This document shows positions 1 through 6,922 of a stretch of 8,763 bases of DNA, piece after piece. The notes below the pieces were generated by a model. It searched no databases. It saw only the letters and a program-made list of their open reading frames with translations, and was not told where the DNA came from. This DNA is from an uncultured Desulfobulbaceae bacterium (GTDB lineage: Bacteria; Desulfobacterota; Desulfobulbia; Desulfobulbales; BM004). Position numbers and translations under genes: made by a program. Each line of letters opens with the position of its first letter. The first letter of the stretch is position 1. The stretch spans positions 1 through 8,763 of the forward strand of contig CAMYJP010000123.1 of assembly GCA_947258675.1 (NCBI GenBank), read 5' to 3'.

Positions 1-1245
1 AATGAGAAAATTGCTGACCTTTTTATGACCCCTACTACCAAGAGGATGGAATCTGTCCCTCGGTTGTAAGGATCGCAGGGTCATGGGAAAAGTCACCAGG
101 TCAAGATCAAGGAAGTCATAGGTTCGATCCCTTTTTTCCTGGTCGGTCGGCAGATCATTTTTGCAATCAAATTCAAAAGATGATTTCAACTCTTCAATTT
201 TCCATTCGCCAGGGCCTGTAATAATAGTTTCAAAAGAGGAATGCTCCTGTTTAGGAATAAGATTGCCTCTTTTGGAAGTTTTACCTATTGGATAGAAAAA
301 ATACAGCCTGTCTTTGGTTCTGAGAACCCGGAGTCCTTTATGCAAATGAATTATTTTTCCTTTTTCCGAATTTTCTGCAAGAAACAAGACCTGTTCGATC
401 TGTTTATATTGGGGCTTGCTCTTCATCCTTAGTAAGACTGTCTCGAGAATCCGTCTTTTTATGGCAAGAGGCTGATGGGAAAAACGCGGTAGATCAAGGA
501 AAATGGTTGGTGGTGTATCTTGTGAGGTGTCAGCCTGCACATCTCCAGGAATTTTAACTCTACTGTCTTGCTCACGATCAGGGCAGCTAATAATCCCTTC
601 TGAGACATCACTGGTCAAATTTGCAAGCAGCTCTTCTTCCTCTTGAAGAATAGTGGAAACCTGCAGGAGAGTTTCTTGGATATTCGGATTGAATTCCCTG
701 GCAATGTAAGGGAGCAGGTCAAGTCGAATTCTGTTTCGTAAATAAATGCGTTTCCTGTTGGAACTGTCTTCAACAAAATCAGCATCAATTTGTCTCAGGT
801 AGTCGAGCAATACATTTTTAGGCGTCGTGAGAAAAGGTCTTATGTAGATACCTTGCCGCATGGTCGACATACCGGAAAGTCCTTTCTTCCCTGATCCTCT
901 TATCAGCCGAAGGAGGATCTCCTCTGCCTGGTCATCAGCAGTATGGCCGAGAGCAATTTTTGTGGCCTGGTGTTTTTCAGCAATTTTTTTAAGAAATTTA
1001 AAACGAAGCTCTCTTGCCGCCTGCTCAATGGAAAGCTTTGTTTTGCGGGAATGCTTTGAAACATCTACCTCACAGCCTTCAATGACTATTTGTAACTCAT
1101 CAGCCGACTTTTTTACTACTTCAAATTCTCTCCCACTTTCTTCAGGCCGTAAACCGTGATTGACATGTGCAGTTACCAGAGTAAGATTCAAGGAAGTGGA
1201 TAAGCGCGCTAATATATGCAAAAGGCTTATTGAATCCGGCCCCAC
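1..1245 (-). CDS. tilS: tRNA(Ile)-lysidine synthetase TilS, 3' end cut by window edge, 5' end disrupted
   Basis: TilS is a cytoplasmic enzyme that uses ATP and lysine to convert C34 of tRNA-Ile2(CAU) to lysidine, so that it reads AUA codons. The minus frame is open for 415 codons from position 1245 to the left edge. Numbering from a GTG at 1245-1243, family motifs appear in order: PDSISLL (residues 3-9, second half of the SGGxDS PP-loop), AHVNHGLR (26-33), GHTADDQAEE (100-109), RGSGKKGLSGM (116-126), EDSSN followed by RNRIR (159-173), and the C-terminal domain motif RDRFHPLGSRGHKKVSNFL (396-414). Perhaps 20-40 C-terminal residues lie outside the window. The 5' end is abnormal: a TAA (1251-1249) lies just upstream in frame, and the GG half of the PP-loop (LTGG) is in another frame, as if one C had been added to the CCCC at 1240-1243. 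Even after correcting this, no ATG, GTG or TTG is found before an upstream stop. Family assignment is near certain; whether the gene is functional is not. Confidence 0.9.
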   Translation of the reverse strand, partial: MGPDSISLLHILARLSTSLNLTLVTAHVNHGLRPEESGREFEVVKKSADELQIVIEGCEVDVSKHSRKTKLSIEQAARELRFKFLKKIAEKHQATKIALGHTADDQAEEILLRLIRGSGKKGLSGMSTMRQGIYIRPFLTTPKNVLLDYLRQIDADFVEDSSNRKRIYLRNRIRLDLLPYIAREFNPNIQETLLQVSTILQEEEELLANLTSDVSEGIISCPDREQDSRVKIPGDVQADTSQDTPPTIFLDLPRFSHQPLAIKRRILETVLLRMKSKPQYKQIEQVLFLAENSEKGKIIHLHKGLRVLRTKDRLYFFYPIGKTSKRGNLIPKQEHSSFETIITGPGEWKIEELKSSFEFDCKNDLPTDQEKRDRTYDFLDLDLVTFPMTLRSLQPRDRFHPLGSRGHKKVSNFLI

Positions 1246-1306
1246 CGGTTAGGTAAAAACCAGCGGTAGAAAAGTTACATAAAATATTTTAATACGTGAA
1301 ACACTC

Positions 1307-1852
1307 GTGGACAAAACAAAAGACAATACTTCGTTTTTTTACGGAATATGCAAGTATGAGGATGTGCAATTTTTTTTTATTGCCGATTCTTCAAGCAATA
1401 TAATTCATCTTTGTTTTTCCAAGGACAAACACGATAGAGCGCTAAAGAGGCTATCTGATTTATTCAAAACTGTGCAGCTTATACAGAAGGGAAAGGTTAA
1501 TTATCATATTTGTCAACAGTTTCAAGCCTATATGAACGGTGAACAAAGACAGATTCCAGGTAAAATTCAAACTCCATTCTATGAGCATGGTACTGAATTT
1601 CAGAAAAGAGTTTGGCAGTCCATTTATCAAATCAAATATGGTAAAACGAAAACGTATGTTGAAATAGCAGAAGCTCTAGGGAACCGAAAACTTGCAAGGG
1701 CTGTGGGAGGAGCGTGCAACAAAAATCCCTTGGCATTGATTATTCCCTGTCATCGAGTTGTAGGAACAAATGATCTAGGTGGGTTTGCAGGAGGAACGTC
1801 AATGAAGAGAAGACTGCTTGCCATTGAACGAAAACAGCAAACACATCCCTAG
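1307..1852 (+). CDS. ogt: Methylated-DNA--protein-cysteine S-methyltransferase (Ogt/MGMT family)
   Basis: A suicide DNA-repair protein that moves methyl or other alkyl groups from O6-alkylguanine (and O4-alkylthymine) onto its own cysteine. The 181-residue length fits the single-domain Ogt type. The C-terminal DNA-binding and active-site domain is clear: FQKRVWQSIYQIKYGKTKTY (98-117), the ARAVGGACNKNP segment (130-141) with the arginine that pushes out the base, the active-site PCHR with Cys148, and GGFAGG (158-163) of the substrate-binding loop. The N-terminal domain (1-85) is weakly conserved, as usual. The start is taken as GTG 1307: an in-frame stop lies at 1280-1282, and the next in-frame Met is residue 76, too late. 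No clear Shine-Dalgarno sequence is seen. It is divergent from tilS, with about 60 bp between them, and convergent with pntB. Two T-tracts lie in the coding sequence: T7 near 1331 and T9 at 1370-1378. The family call is secure; the name ogt rather than adaB/mgt is a convention. Confidence 0.93.
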   Translation: MDKTKDNTSFFYGICKYEDVQFFFIADSSSNIIHLCFSKDKHDRALKRLSDLFKTVQLIQKGKVNYHICQQFQAYMNGEQRQIPGKIQTPFYEHGTEFQKRVWQSIYQIKYGKTKTYVEIAEALGNRKLARAVGGACNKNPLALIIPCHRVVGTNDLGGFAGGTSMKRRLLAIERKQQTHP

Positions 1853-1853
1853 C

Positions 1854-1877
1854 AAAAGAGATTCACGGAGGAATCTC
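1854..1877 (-). terminator. Rho-independent terminator of the pnt operon
   Basis: Perfect 7-bp arms GAGATTC (1858-1864) and GAATCTC (1871-1877) flank a 6-nt loop. Read on the minus strand, the stem is followed at once by TTTT (1857-1854), so it points at transcripts leaving pntB, whose stop codon is about 26 nt upstream. Read on the plus strand there is no T-run, so it serves ogt poorly even though it starts just after the ogt stop. The T-run is short, so termination may be incomplete. Confidence 0.6.
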
Positions 1878-1903
1878 ACTACATTCAAAGAATTAGAGAA
1901 ATT

Positions 1904-3307
1904 TTAACTTTTCAGGCTGGATACCAGAGTCTGAACCGACTGCTTGGCGTCCCCAAAGAGCATCATGGTATTGTCTTGCAGAAAGAGTTCATTCTCAATG
2001 CCGGCAAAACCTGGATTCATACTCCGTTTAAGCACGATTACGGTTTGAGATTCCTCAACATTCAAAACCGGCATTCCGTAAATCGGACTGGCAGGATTGG
2101 TTTTTGCTGCCGGATTTACAACGTCGTTAGCACCGATGACAAGTGATACATCAGTGGATGAGAAATCATCATTTATGTCTTCCATGGCAAAAAGCAAATC
2201 ATAGGAAACATCAGCTTCAGCCAGAAGGACATTCATGTGACCGGGCATTCTTCCTGCTACCGGATGGATGGCATACCTCACTTCCACTCCCTGTTCCTGA
2301 AGATAATCACCGAGCTCACGAACGGTATGCTGCGCCTGAGCGGCGGCCATACCGTATCCCGGGACGATAATAAGCGAGGAAGCATTTTCAAGTACCATGG
2401 CCACGTCTTCGATGTCATATCCTTTGACGCTACCGGTCGCACTGCTTGCAGCCGCTACCGCAGCTTCATCCACCTTACCGAAGGCACCAAACAGGACATT
2501 GGCAAGCGAACGGTTCATGGCATCACACATTATTTTCGTTAAGAATAGTCCGGATGCGCCTACCAGTGAACCAACAACAATTAAGGCATTGTTGTTCAAA
2601 GCAAAACCGGTCATTGAAACGGCAAGCCCGGAATATGAGTTCAAAAGAGAAATTACCACAGGCATATCAGCGCCGCCAATAGGAATGACCGAAAGGACAC
2701 CTAATATCAGAGAAGTAACAATGATGATGTAAAAGATTCCGGAATTGACAGGGTTACTGTAAACAATATAGGCAAGTACTGCGGTGCCAATAAGAATTAT
2801 GGCGTTGACAACCTGTTGTCCAGGATAGGTTATTGGTTGGCCGGATATGAGACCCTGGAGCTTTGCAAAGGCTATCAGGCTGCCGGAAAATGTAAGTGAG
2901 CCGATGATTACCGAGAGTAAGAGGGTCGTCATGCTGAATGAACCAATTTGGGCAACAAGGTCAGCACCGAACAGCGCTCCTTTTATTTGGTATTCGGAAA
3001 GTGCAACCATAGCCGAAGCAGCACCGCCGCATCCGTTGAAGAGGGCAACCATCTCGGGCATGGAAGTCATCTCGACCTTTACTGCTGCATATCCGCCAAT
3101 GCCGGCGCCGATAATAATGCCGATAATTATCCAATTGAATGAGAGGCCAGGGGATAAAAGGGTTGCAACAATGGCCAGTCCCATACCGCTCATGGATAGT
3201 TTGTTGCCCATTTTGGCTGTGGCTGGAGAACTCAGATTCTTGAGGCCAAGCATAAAAAGAACAACTGAAATTAAATAAATAAAGTTTATCGTATTAGCGC
3301 TTATCAT
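1904..3307 (-). CDS. pntB: NAD(P)+ transhydrogenase subunit beta
   Basis: Membrane subunit of the proton-translocating transhydrogenase, which transfers hydride between NADH and NADP+ driven by proton influx. The 467 residues match the usual length. Residues 1-265 hold many hydrophobic helices (domain II beta, part of the proton channel). Residues 290-467 form the NADP(H)-binding domain III: VPGYGMAAAQAQ (315-326), HPVAGRMPGHMNVLLAEA (348-365), MEDIN (375-379), GANDVVNPAA (392-401), KRSM (427-430) and the FAG loop (434-436). Position 91, in VALFNGCGGA, is Asn where E. coli PntB has the channel His91; this is common in three-subunit enzymes. The ATG at 3307-3305 is preceded by only a weak GAGA-type ribosome site. 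It is the last gene of the operon, 97-99 nt after pntAb, followed by a terminator. Identity is certain from the motifs. Confidence 0.98.
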   Translation of the reverse strand: MISANTINFIYLISVVLFMLGLKNLSSPATAKMGNKLSMSGMGLAIVATLLSPGLSFNWIIIGIIIGAGIGGYAAVKVEMTSMPEMVALFNGCGGAASAMVALSEYQIKGALFGADLVAQIGSFSMTTLLLSVIIGSLTFSGSLIAFAKLQGLISGQPITYPGQQVVNAIILIGTAVLAYIVYSNPVNSGIFYIIIVTSLILGVLSVIPIGGADMPVVISLLNSYSGLAVSMTGFALNNNALIVVGSLVGASGLFLTKIMCDAMNRSLANVLFGAFGKVDEAAVAAASSATGSVKGYDIEDVAMVLENASSLIIVPGYGMAAAQAQHTVRELGDYLQEQGVEVRYAIHPVAGRMPGHMNVLLAEADVSYDLLFAMEDINDDFSSTDVSLVIGANDVVNPAAKTNPASPIYGMPVLNVEESQTVIVLKRSMNPGFAGIENELFLQDNTMMLFGDAKQSVQTLVSSLKS

Positions 3308-3310
3308 AGC

Positions 3311-3364
3311 TTATCTCATTTCTCTAACATTGGTTTTGTTCATGAAATTTATTTTATGTTTCAT
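3311..3364 (-). CDS. Possible 17-codon leader peptide before pntB
   Basis: The gap between pntAb and pntB is longer than the 1-nt gap between pntAa and pntAb, and holds an ORF MKHKINFMNKTNVREMR whose TAA ends 3 nt before the pntB ATG. Because pntB has a weak ribosome site, such an ORF could couple translation into pntB. It has no visible Shine-Dalgarno sequence of its own and could be chance in AT-rich DNA. A 12-bp AT palindrome (3384-3395) also lies in this gap. Confidence 0.15.
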   Translation of the reverse strand: MKHKINFMNKTNVREMR

Positions 3365-3406
3365 TTGAGGAGACTGATAAATAAATTTATAAATTCATAT
3401 CCGGTT

Positions 3407-3697
3407 CTAACGTTTTTTCTTTTTAAACATCTGCAGCATACGGTCAGTAACCATATATCCTCCAACAACATTGATCGTGGCAAAAATTACCGCAAGTATT
3501 CCAACAATCGATGTCGCATTGAGTTTTGCAGAGTTTCCAGCCGCAAGTATGGCTCCGAGAATCGCAATACCTGAGATAGCATTTGCTCCCGACATCAAAG
3601 GGGTGTGCAAGGTCTGCGGCACCTTGGAAATCAATTCTGCACCTGCAAAAAGAGCAAGCACAAAAATGTAGAGTCCGATCAAAATAGTTGCATCCAT
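3407..3697 (-). CDS. pntAb: NAD(P)+ transhydrogenase subunit alpha part 2 (PntAb)
   Basis: Small membrane subunit of the split transhydrogenase. It supplies the alpha-side helices of the proton channel in domain II. The 96 residues hold three hydrophobic segments (about 4-22, 38-57, 62-85) and end in a basic KKKKR tail, consistent with a cytoplasmic C-terminus. The motif VPQTLHTPLMSGANAISG (26-43) is typical of the family; His31 in LHTPLMSG is the likely channel histidine of this enzyme type. The ATG follows the pntAa stop codon by 1 nt, with a GGGGGG purine tract in the end of pntAa about 7 nt upstream, so the two are almost certainly translated together. In E. coli this part is fused to PntAa; the separate gene is the arrangement known from Rhodospirillum rubrum and many other bacteria. 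Confidence 0.97.
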   Translation of the reverse strand: MDATILIGLYIFVLALFAGAELISKVPQTLHTPLMSGANAISGIAILGAILAAGNSAKLNATSIVGILAVIFATINVVGGYMVTDRMLQMFKKKKR

Positions 3698-3698
3698 A

Positions 3699-4841
3699 TT
3701 AATTCCCCCCGGCAGGAGCCATGGTTTTTAAGGTCATTTCGTGAACAACTTCACCTTTGTGAGTAATTAAGGAACCCTTGGTGATTTCATCTTCCAGGTC
3801 CATTTTAAAGCCGTTTTCGTCGGTTAGATGAAAAAGAAATTTTTCAATATTTTTTGAAAACATCTGGCTGGCGTGATAACTCATAGTGCTCGGTAAATTG
3901 GTGTGACCAATTATCAAGACCTCATATTTTACAGCATTTTCACCTGGTTCGGTTAATTCGCAATTACCACCCATTTCAGCTGCGAGATCAACGATTACAG
4001 AACCTGGTTTCATGCTTTTGACATGCTCTTCTGTAATAAGAATTGGTGCTTTGCGACCTGGTATCAAAGCGGTCGGAATTACTACGTCAGATTTTGCGAT
4101 ATGTTTCGCAATCATTTCCGCCTGCTTTCTTTTATATTCATCAGACATTTCTTTGGCATATCCGCCATCCGCTTCACCGGATTCTTCACTTTGTACTTCA
4201 AGAAATTTTGCCCCTACGCTTTGCACCTGTTCTTTAACTACCGGTCGAACATCAGTTGCTTCTACAACCGCCCCAAGTCTTTTAGCTGTTGCGCAGGCCA
4301 TAAGTCCTGCCACTCCTGCACCGAGGACCATAACCTTGGCAGGAGCTACGGTTCCGGCTGCAGTCATCAGCATTGGAAAAAATTTGTTAATATTGTCAGC
4401 AGCTAAAAGTACCGCTTTATATCCGGCAATAGTACTCATCGAGCTTAATACATCCATGGATTGCGCCAATGTAATCCGCGGTATTGCATCGAGTCCGAAA
4501 GCAGAAATCTTTTGCTCGGCCAGTTTTGTAACTACATCGTGACGTTGTAGAGACTGGATGACTGAAATGAAAATGGAATCCTGTTTAAGCTGGCTAATTT
4601 CTTCAGAAGTAGGTGGCTGAACTTTAACTACAGCATCTGCCTCTCCTGTCAATTTTTCAATAGATGGTTCTATAACAGCTCCGGACTTTTCGTAGTCGGC
4701 ATCACTATATCCTGAATTGAATCCAGCACCTGCCTCGATTACTACTTCAATCCCTTTTCTGGTTAGTCGCTTTACCGAATCCGGCACAATAGCCACCCGA
4801 TTTTCGCCAGCAATGCTTTCCTTTAAAACGGCGAGTTTCAT
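3699..4841 (-). CDS. pntAa: NAD(P)+ transhydrogenase subunit alpha part 1 (PntAa, NAD(H)-binding)
   Basis: Soluble peripheral subunit (domain I) that binds NAD(H) and passes hydride to NADP+ held by PntB. The 380 residues match the split-type subunit and contain no membrane helix. The N-terminus MKLAVLKESIAGENRVAIVP is the alanine dehydrogenase/PNT N-terminal domain. The catalytic loop is seen as R122, Q127, D130 and S133 in PRITLAQSMDVLSS, with the same spacing as in the R. rubrum enzyme. A Rossmann GAGVAG lies at 174-179, the ribose-binding acidic residue D197 in EATDVR, and the mobile loop with Y228 in GGYAKEM. The ATG at 4841-4839 has a good ribosome site (AAGGAT) about 6 nt upstream. It is the first gene of pntAa-pntAb-pntB. 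Alanine dehydrogenase is excluded by the neighbouring membrane subunits. Confidence 0.98.
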   Translation of the reverse strand: MKLAVLKESIAGENRVAIVPDSVKRLTRKGIEVVIEAGAGFNSGYSDADYEKSGAVIEPSIEKLTGEADAVVKVQPPTSEEISQLKQDSIFISVIQSLQRHDVVTKLAEQKISAFGLDAIPRITLAQSMDVLSSMSTIAGYKAVLLAADNINKFFPMLMTAAGTVAPAKVMVLGAGVAGLMACATAKRLGAVVEATDVRPVVKEQVQSVGAKFLEVQSEESGEADGGYAKEMSDEYKRKQAEMIAKHIAKSDVVIPTALIPGRKAPILITEEHVKSMKPGSVIVDLAAEMGGNCELTEPGENAVKYEVLIIGHTNLPSTMSYHASQMFSKNIEKFLFHLTDENGFKMDLEDEITKGSLITHKGEVVHEMTLKTMAPAGGN

Positions 4842-5098
4842 GTCAAATCCTTACAGTCGATTAATTAATGTCACGTGGAATGACCACATCCTAAAAGTAA
4901 AAAAACATACTGCCTGCAATAAATGTCAATACACCCGGTTATTGACATGAAATGTTGGCTTTATATTTGTTAATGCGAAAAAAGAATTAAGAATGGAATT
5001 TTAGGCGTCCTAATTAGTCTATTAAACGATAAGTGTCAAGCAAAAGGACAGGCCATTTATTGTCAAAATAACAAAAAAAAACAGTTTGTGTAAGGAAG
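4842..5098. other. AT-rich intergenic region holding the pnt promoter
   Basis: 257 bp between the lipoprotein gene stop and pntAa. Both flanking genes are on the minus strand, so it should hold the pnt promoter. TTGACA occurs on the minus strand at three places (from 4929, 5039 and 5066). The one from 5039 has TAATTA 17 nt on, a poor -10; none gives a convincing full sigma-70 promoter. A 13-bp palindrome TTAGG-CGT-CCTAA lies at 5001-5013, and a T9 tract (minus strand) at 5081-5073 just after the lipoprotein gene, without a real hairpin before it. No ORF or RNA gene recognised. Confidence 0.5.
4923..4948. promoter_or_regulatory. Perfect 9-bp inverted repeat, candidate operator of the pnt operon
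   Basis: Arms ATGTCAATA (4923-4931) and TATTGACAT (4940-4948) match perfectly around the 8-nt spacer CACCCGGT. It lies 82-107 nt upstream of the pntAa start. Each arm contains TTGACA, a -35 consensus, on opposite strands, so a dimeric regulator bound here would cover a possible -35 box. It does not match the FNR (TTGAT-N4-ATCAA), CRP or Rex patterns I know. The role is inferred from symmetry and position only. Confidence 0.4.
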
Positions 5099-6922
5099 TC
5101 ATAGTCTGTCACCCAGAGGGGTGAATAGTTCTTGATTTTGATTGTTTAATAATTTCTCAGCACTGTTAAACAGGTCGTCAGGATCAGTATCATCCTCCAG
5201 CAGTAAAGGATCGAATTTGATTATATGTTCTTCCACAGTTTTAAGATTCTGTGTTACTTTATCGATTATAGTAGCTCCAGGATAATTAATAAGTATCTCC
5301 TGCAGTAGCTGCCTTGAATTTAAAAGAAGTTCCTTTTTCTGTTCATAATCGGATGTTTTTACCGCATTAATAAAAAATGTGGCTGCCTTTTTTCTCTTTG
5401 CCGCCGCAGCAAGGTTGGTGGCTTTCTCGATTTTGAGTCTTGCATTTGCCTCATATTCTGTGCCTAAAAGCATTTTGAATCCTTCAATTGCCTCATCATA
5501 TCGTCGGGAATCGAAGAGATTGTTTGCTGAATCCCATTGCATGGTCAAAGCCTCCTCAGTGAGTAATCGCCGAGTTTCAAACTCCTTTTCTTCAGCTGTG
5601 GCCACATTTTCAATGGCTTTCAACAGAATTTCCCTTAATTCATTGGGAAGATATTCGGGTGTCACTCTCCGAAGAACAGAAGCTGCTTCCGTGAAATTAT
5701 TTTCTTCAACAAGTTTTTCTGCCTTGGAAATGAGGCTGTTTATTAGCTCCCATAGATTTTTATCAATATTCTGCCTTATTTGAAAGGCGCCCTCGGCAAT
5801 GGGGCTGCCGGGAGATATTTGGCTTAACCGGTCTGCTCGGGTAATCAAATCAAGAGGATTTTGCTGCCTGCTTTCTATGGCAAGATAATCACGCAGCAAA
5901 CCAAGATACTCCCCCAGCAGAGATTCATCACCGCTGTCCAACAGGTCAAGCTGGACATCAATCCATGATTTTTCGGAATCAAAGGATTTTGAAGATTTCA
6001 GGAGGTCTTCATAAAGAACTCTTGCAGCCTGAAGTTTGCCGGAGGCGAGGAGTAGATCAGCTTCCATGCGCTGTGTTGACCAAGGATCGATAACATTATT
6101 TTGGGTATTAAGGTTTTTTTGAATCCGAGAGAAAATATTGGTGGCAGCGCCAATATCCCCAGTAAAAAGAAGGGCTAGACCATATTGCTTAGTGCTGAAC
6201 AACGATAGTTCTTTATCCGGGTGGGATGTTGCATTTGCTTGATAGGTAGAAATTACCATTTCGAAGTCATAATTCTTAAAATATTGATCGAGCAGATTTT
6301 CAGTCTGCTGAACTATTAAGTCATTGGGACTGGAATCAAAGCTGTCAGAGATAAATGAATTTGAGCCTGCAGCAAGTCTTCTTCCACATTCGCTTTCTAG
6401 AAAAGCAATGTCTTGTATTAGGATTTCGTTTAATTCATGATTTCTTGAAGAAATGTTCCCATATAGTTTCCGGTCCTGGAGCTGAGAGTAGCCTGCCAGA
6501 AGCCTGTCAAATCGAACCATGCACTCATCATTGGCCGTTTGGTCAAATTGGGGGTGTATTTGGCCGTCGTTAGACTCTTTAATCTCTAGCCAGTACTGAA
6601 ACTTTTTTTCATAGGCTGTAAGCCGTTTTTCAACAAAGGCAATTTGCTGATTTTCTCCTAAGCCTGAAGGCATCATCGGAAAATCTGAAATTTCTGACGT
6701 ACTTTCCGGTGATGAAATCGGGTCTGCTGGATCAATAGCATAAATTGAATCTTCCTCAGGCCTGGGTTCCCGGGTATAAGTGGTTTGCAACTCCTTCGGT
6801 GTTACTACCCGGGGACGATCCTCTAATTGTGAGGATGATACTTTCGGTGGTTTAGGAGCACAGCTGGAAATACAAAAATAGAGAACACAGAATAAAAGTA
6901 AATATTTTTTAAAATGATTCAT
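5099..6922 (-). CDS. Lipoprotein with TPR-like helical repeats, function unknown
   Basis: A 607-residue protein I do not recognise as a named family. The N-terminus MNHFKKYLLLFCVLYFCISSC is a lipoprotein signal: two lysines, a hydrophobic core and a lipobox ISS-C with Cys21. Residue +2 is Ala, not Asp, which in enterobacteria favours outer-membrane sorting. Residues 22-90 are a proline-, serine- and acid-rich linker. From about 91 to 575 it is predicted mostly helical, with helix pairs that look like degenerate tetratricopeptide repeats: LFTGDIGAATNIFSRIQ (252-268), LLASGKLQAARVLYEDLL (291-308), AEKLVEENNFTEAASVL (401-417) and ANNLFDSRRYDEAIEGFKML (466-485). No catalytic motif is visible. The tail (576-607) is acidic and Asn/Gln-rich. 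The ATG has a GAG-containing purine tract about 8 nt upstream. It is likely monocistronic: about 300 bp of non-coding DNA on one side and 257 bp on the other. A role as a periplasmic scaffold or partner protein is a guess. Confidence 0.85.
   Translation of the reverse strand: MNHFKKYLLLFCVLYFCISSCAPKPPKVSSSQLEDRPRVVTPKELQTTYTREPRPEEDSIYAIDPADPISSPESTSEISDFPMMPSGLGENQQIAFVEKRLTAYEKKFQYWLEIKESNDGQIHPQFDQTANDECMVRFDRLLAGYSQLQDRKLYGNISSRNHELNEILIQDIAFLESECGRRLAAGSNSFISDSFDSSPNDLIVQQTENLLDQYFKNYDFEMVISTYQANATSHPDKELSLFSTKQYGLALLFTGDIGAATNIFSRIQKNLNTQNNVIDPWSTQRMEADLLLASGKLQAARVLYEDLLKSSKSFDSEKSWIDVQLDLLDSGDESLLGEYLGLLRDYLAIESRQQNPLDLITRADRLSQISPGSPIAEGAFQIRQNIDKNLWELINSLISKAEKLVEENNFTEAASVLRRVTPEYLPNELREILLKAIENVATAEEKEFETRRLLTEEALTMQWDSANNLFDSRRYDEAIEGFKMLLGTEYEANARLKIEKATNLAAAAKRKKAATFFINAVKTSDYEQKKELLLNSRQLLQEILINYPGATIIDKVTQNLKTVEEHIIKFDPLLLEDDTDPDDLFNSAEKLLNNQNQELFTPLGDRL

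Noticed and set aside
241..432. Plus-strand 63-codon ORF
   Set aside because: Antisense to the continuous TilS frame in the C-terminal half.
860..1159. Plus-strand 99-codon ORF
   Set aside because: Antisense to tilS codons with clear TilS motifs on the minus strand; the plus-strand protein has no recognisable feature.
2143..3278. Several plus-strand ORFs of 64-143 codons
   Set aside because: All are opposite pntB, whose family motifs are unmistakable.
4012..4542. Plus-strand 176-codon ORF
   Set aside because: Lies opposite the PntAa coding sequence; it has low-complexity Ser/Thr/Ala content typical of an antisense frame.
5001..5013. TTAGG-CGT-CCTAA palindrome as a terminator
   Set aside because: Short 5-bp stem, no T-run on either side, and about 86 nt from the gene end; kept only as a note in the intergenic entry.
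5073..5098. Terminator after the lipoprotein gene at the T9 tract
   Set aside because: The sequence before the T-run forms only a tiny AAAC-T-GTTT dyad with no workable stem and loop.
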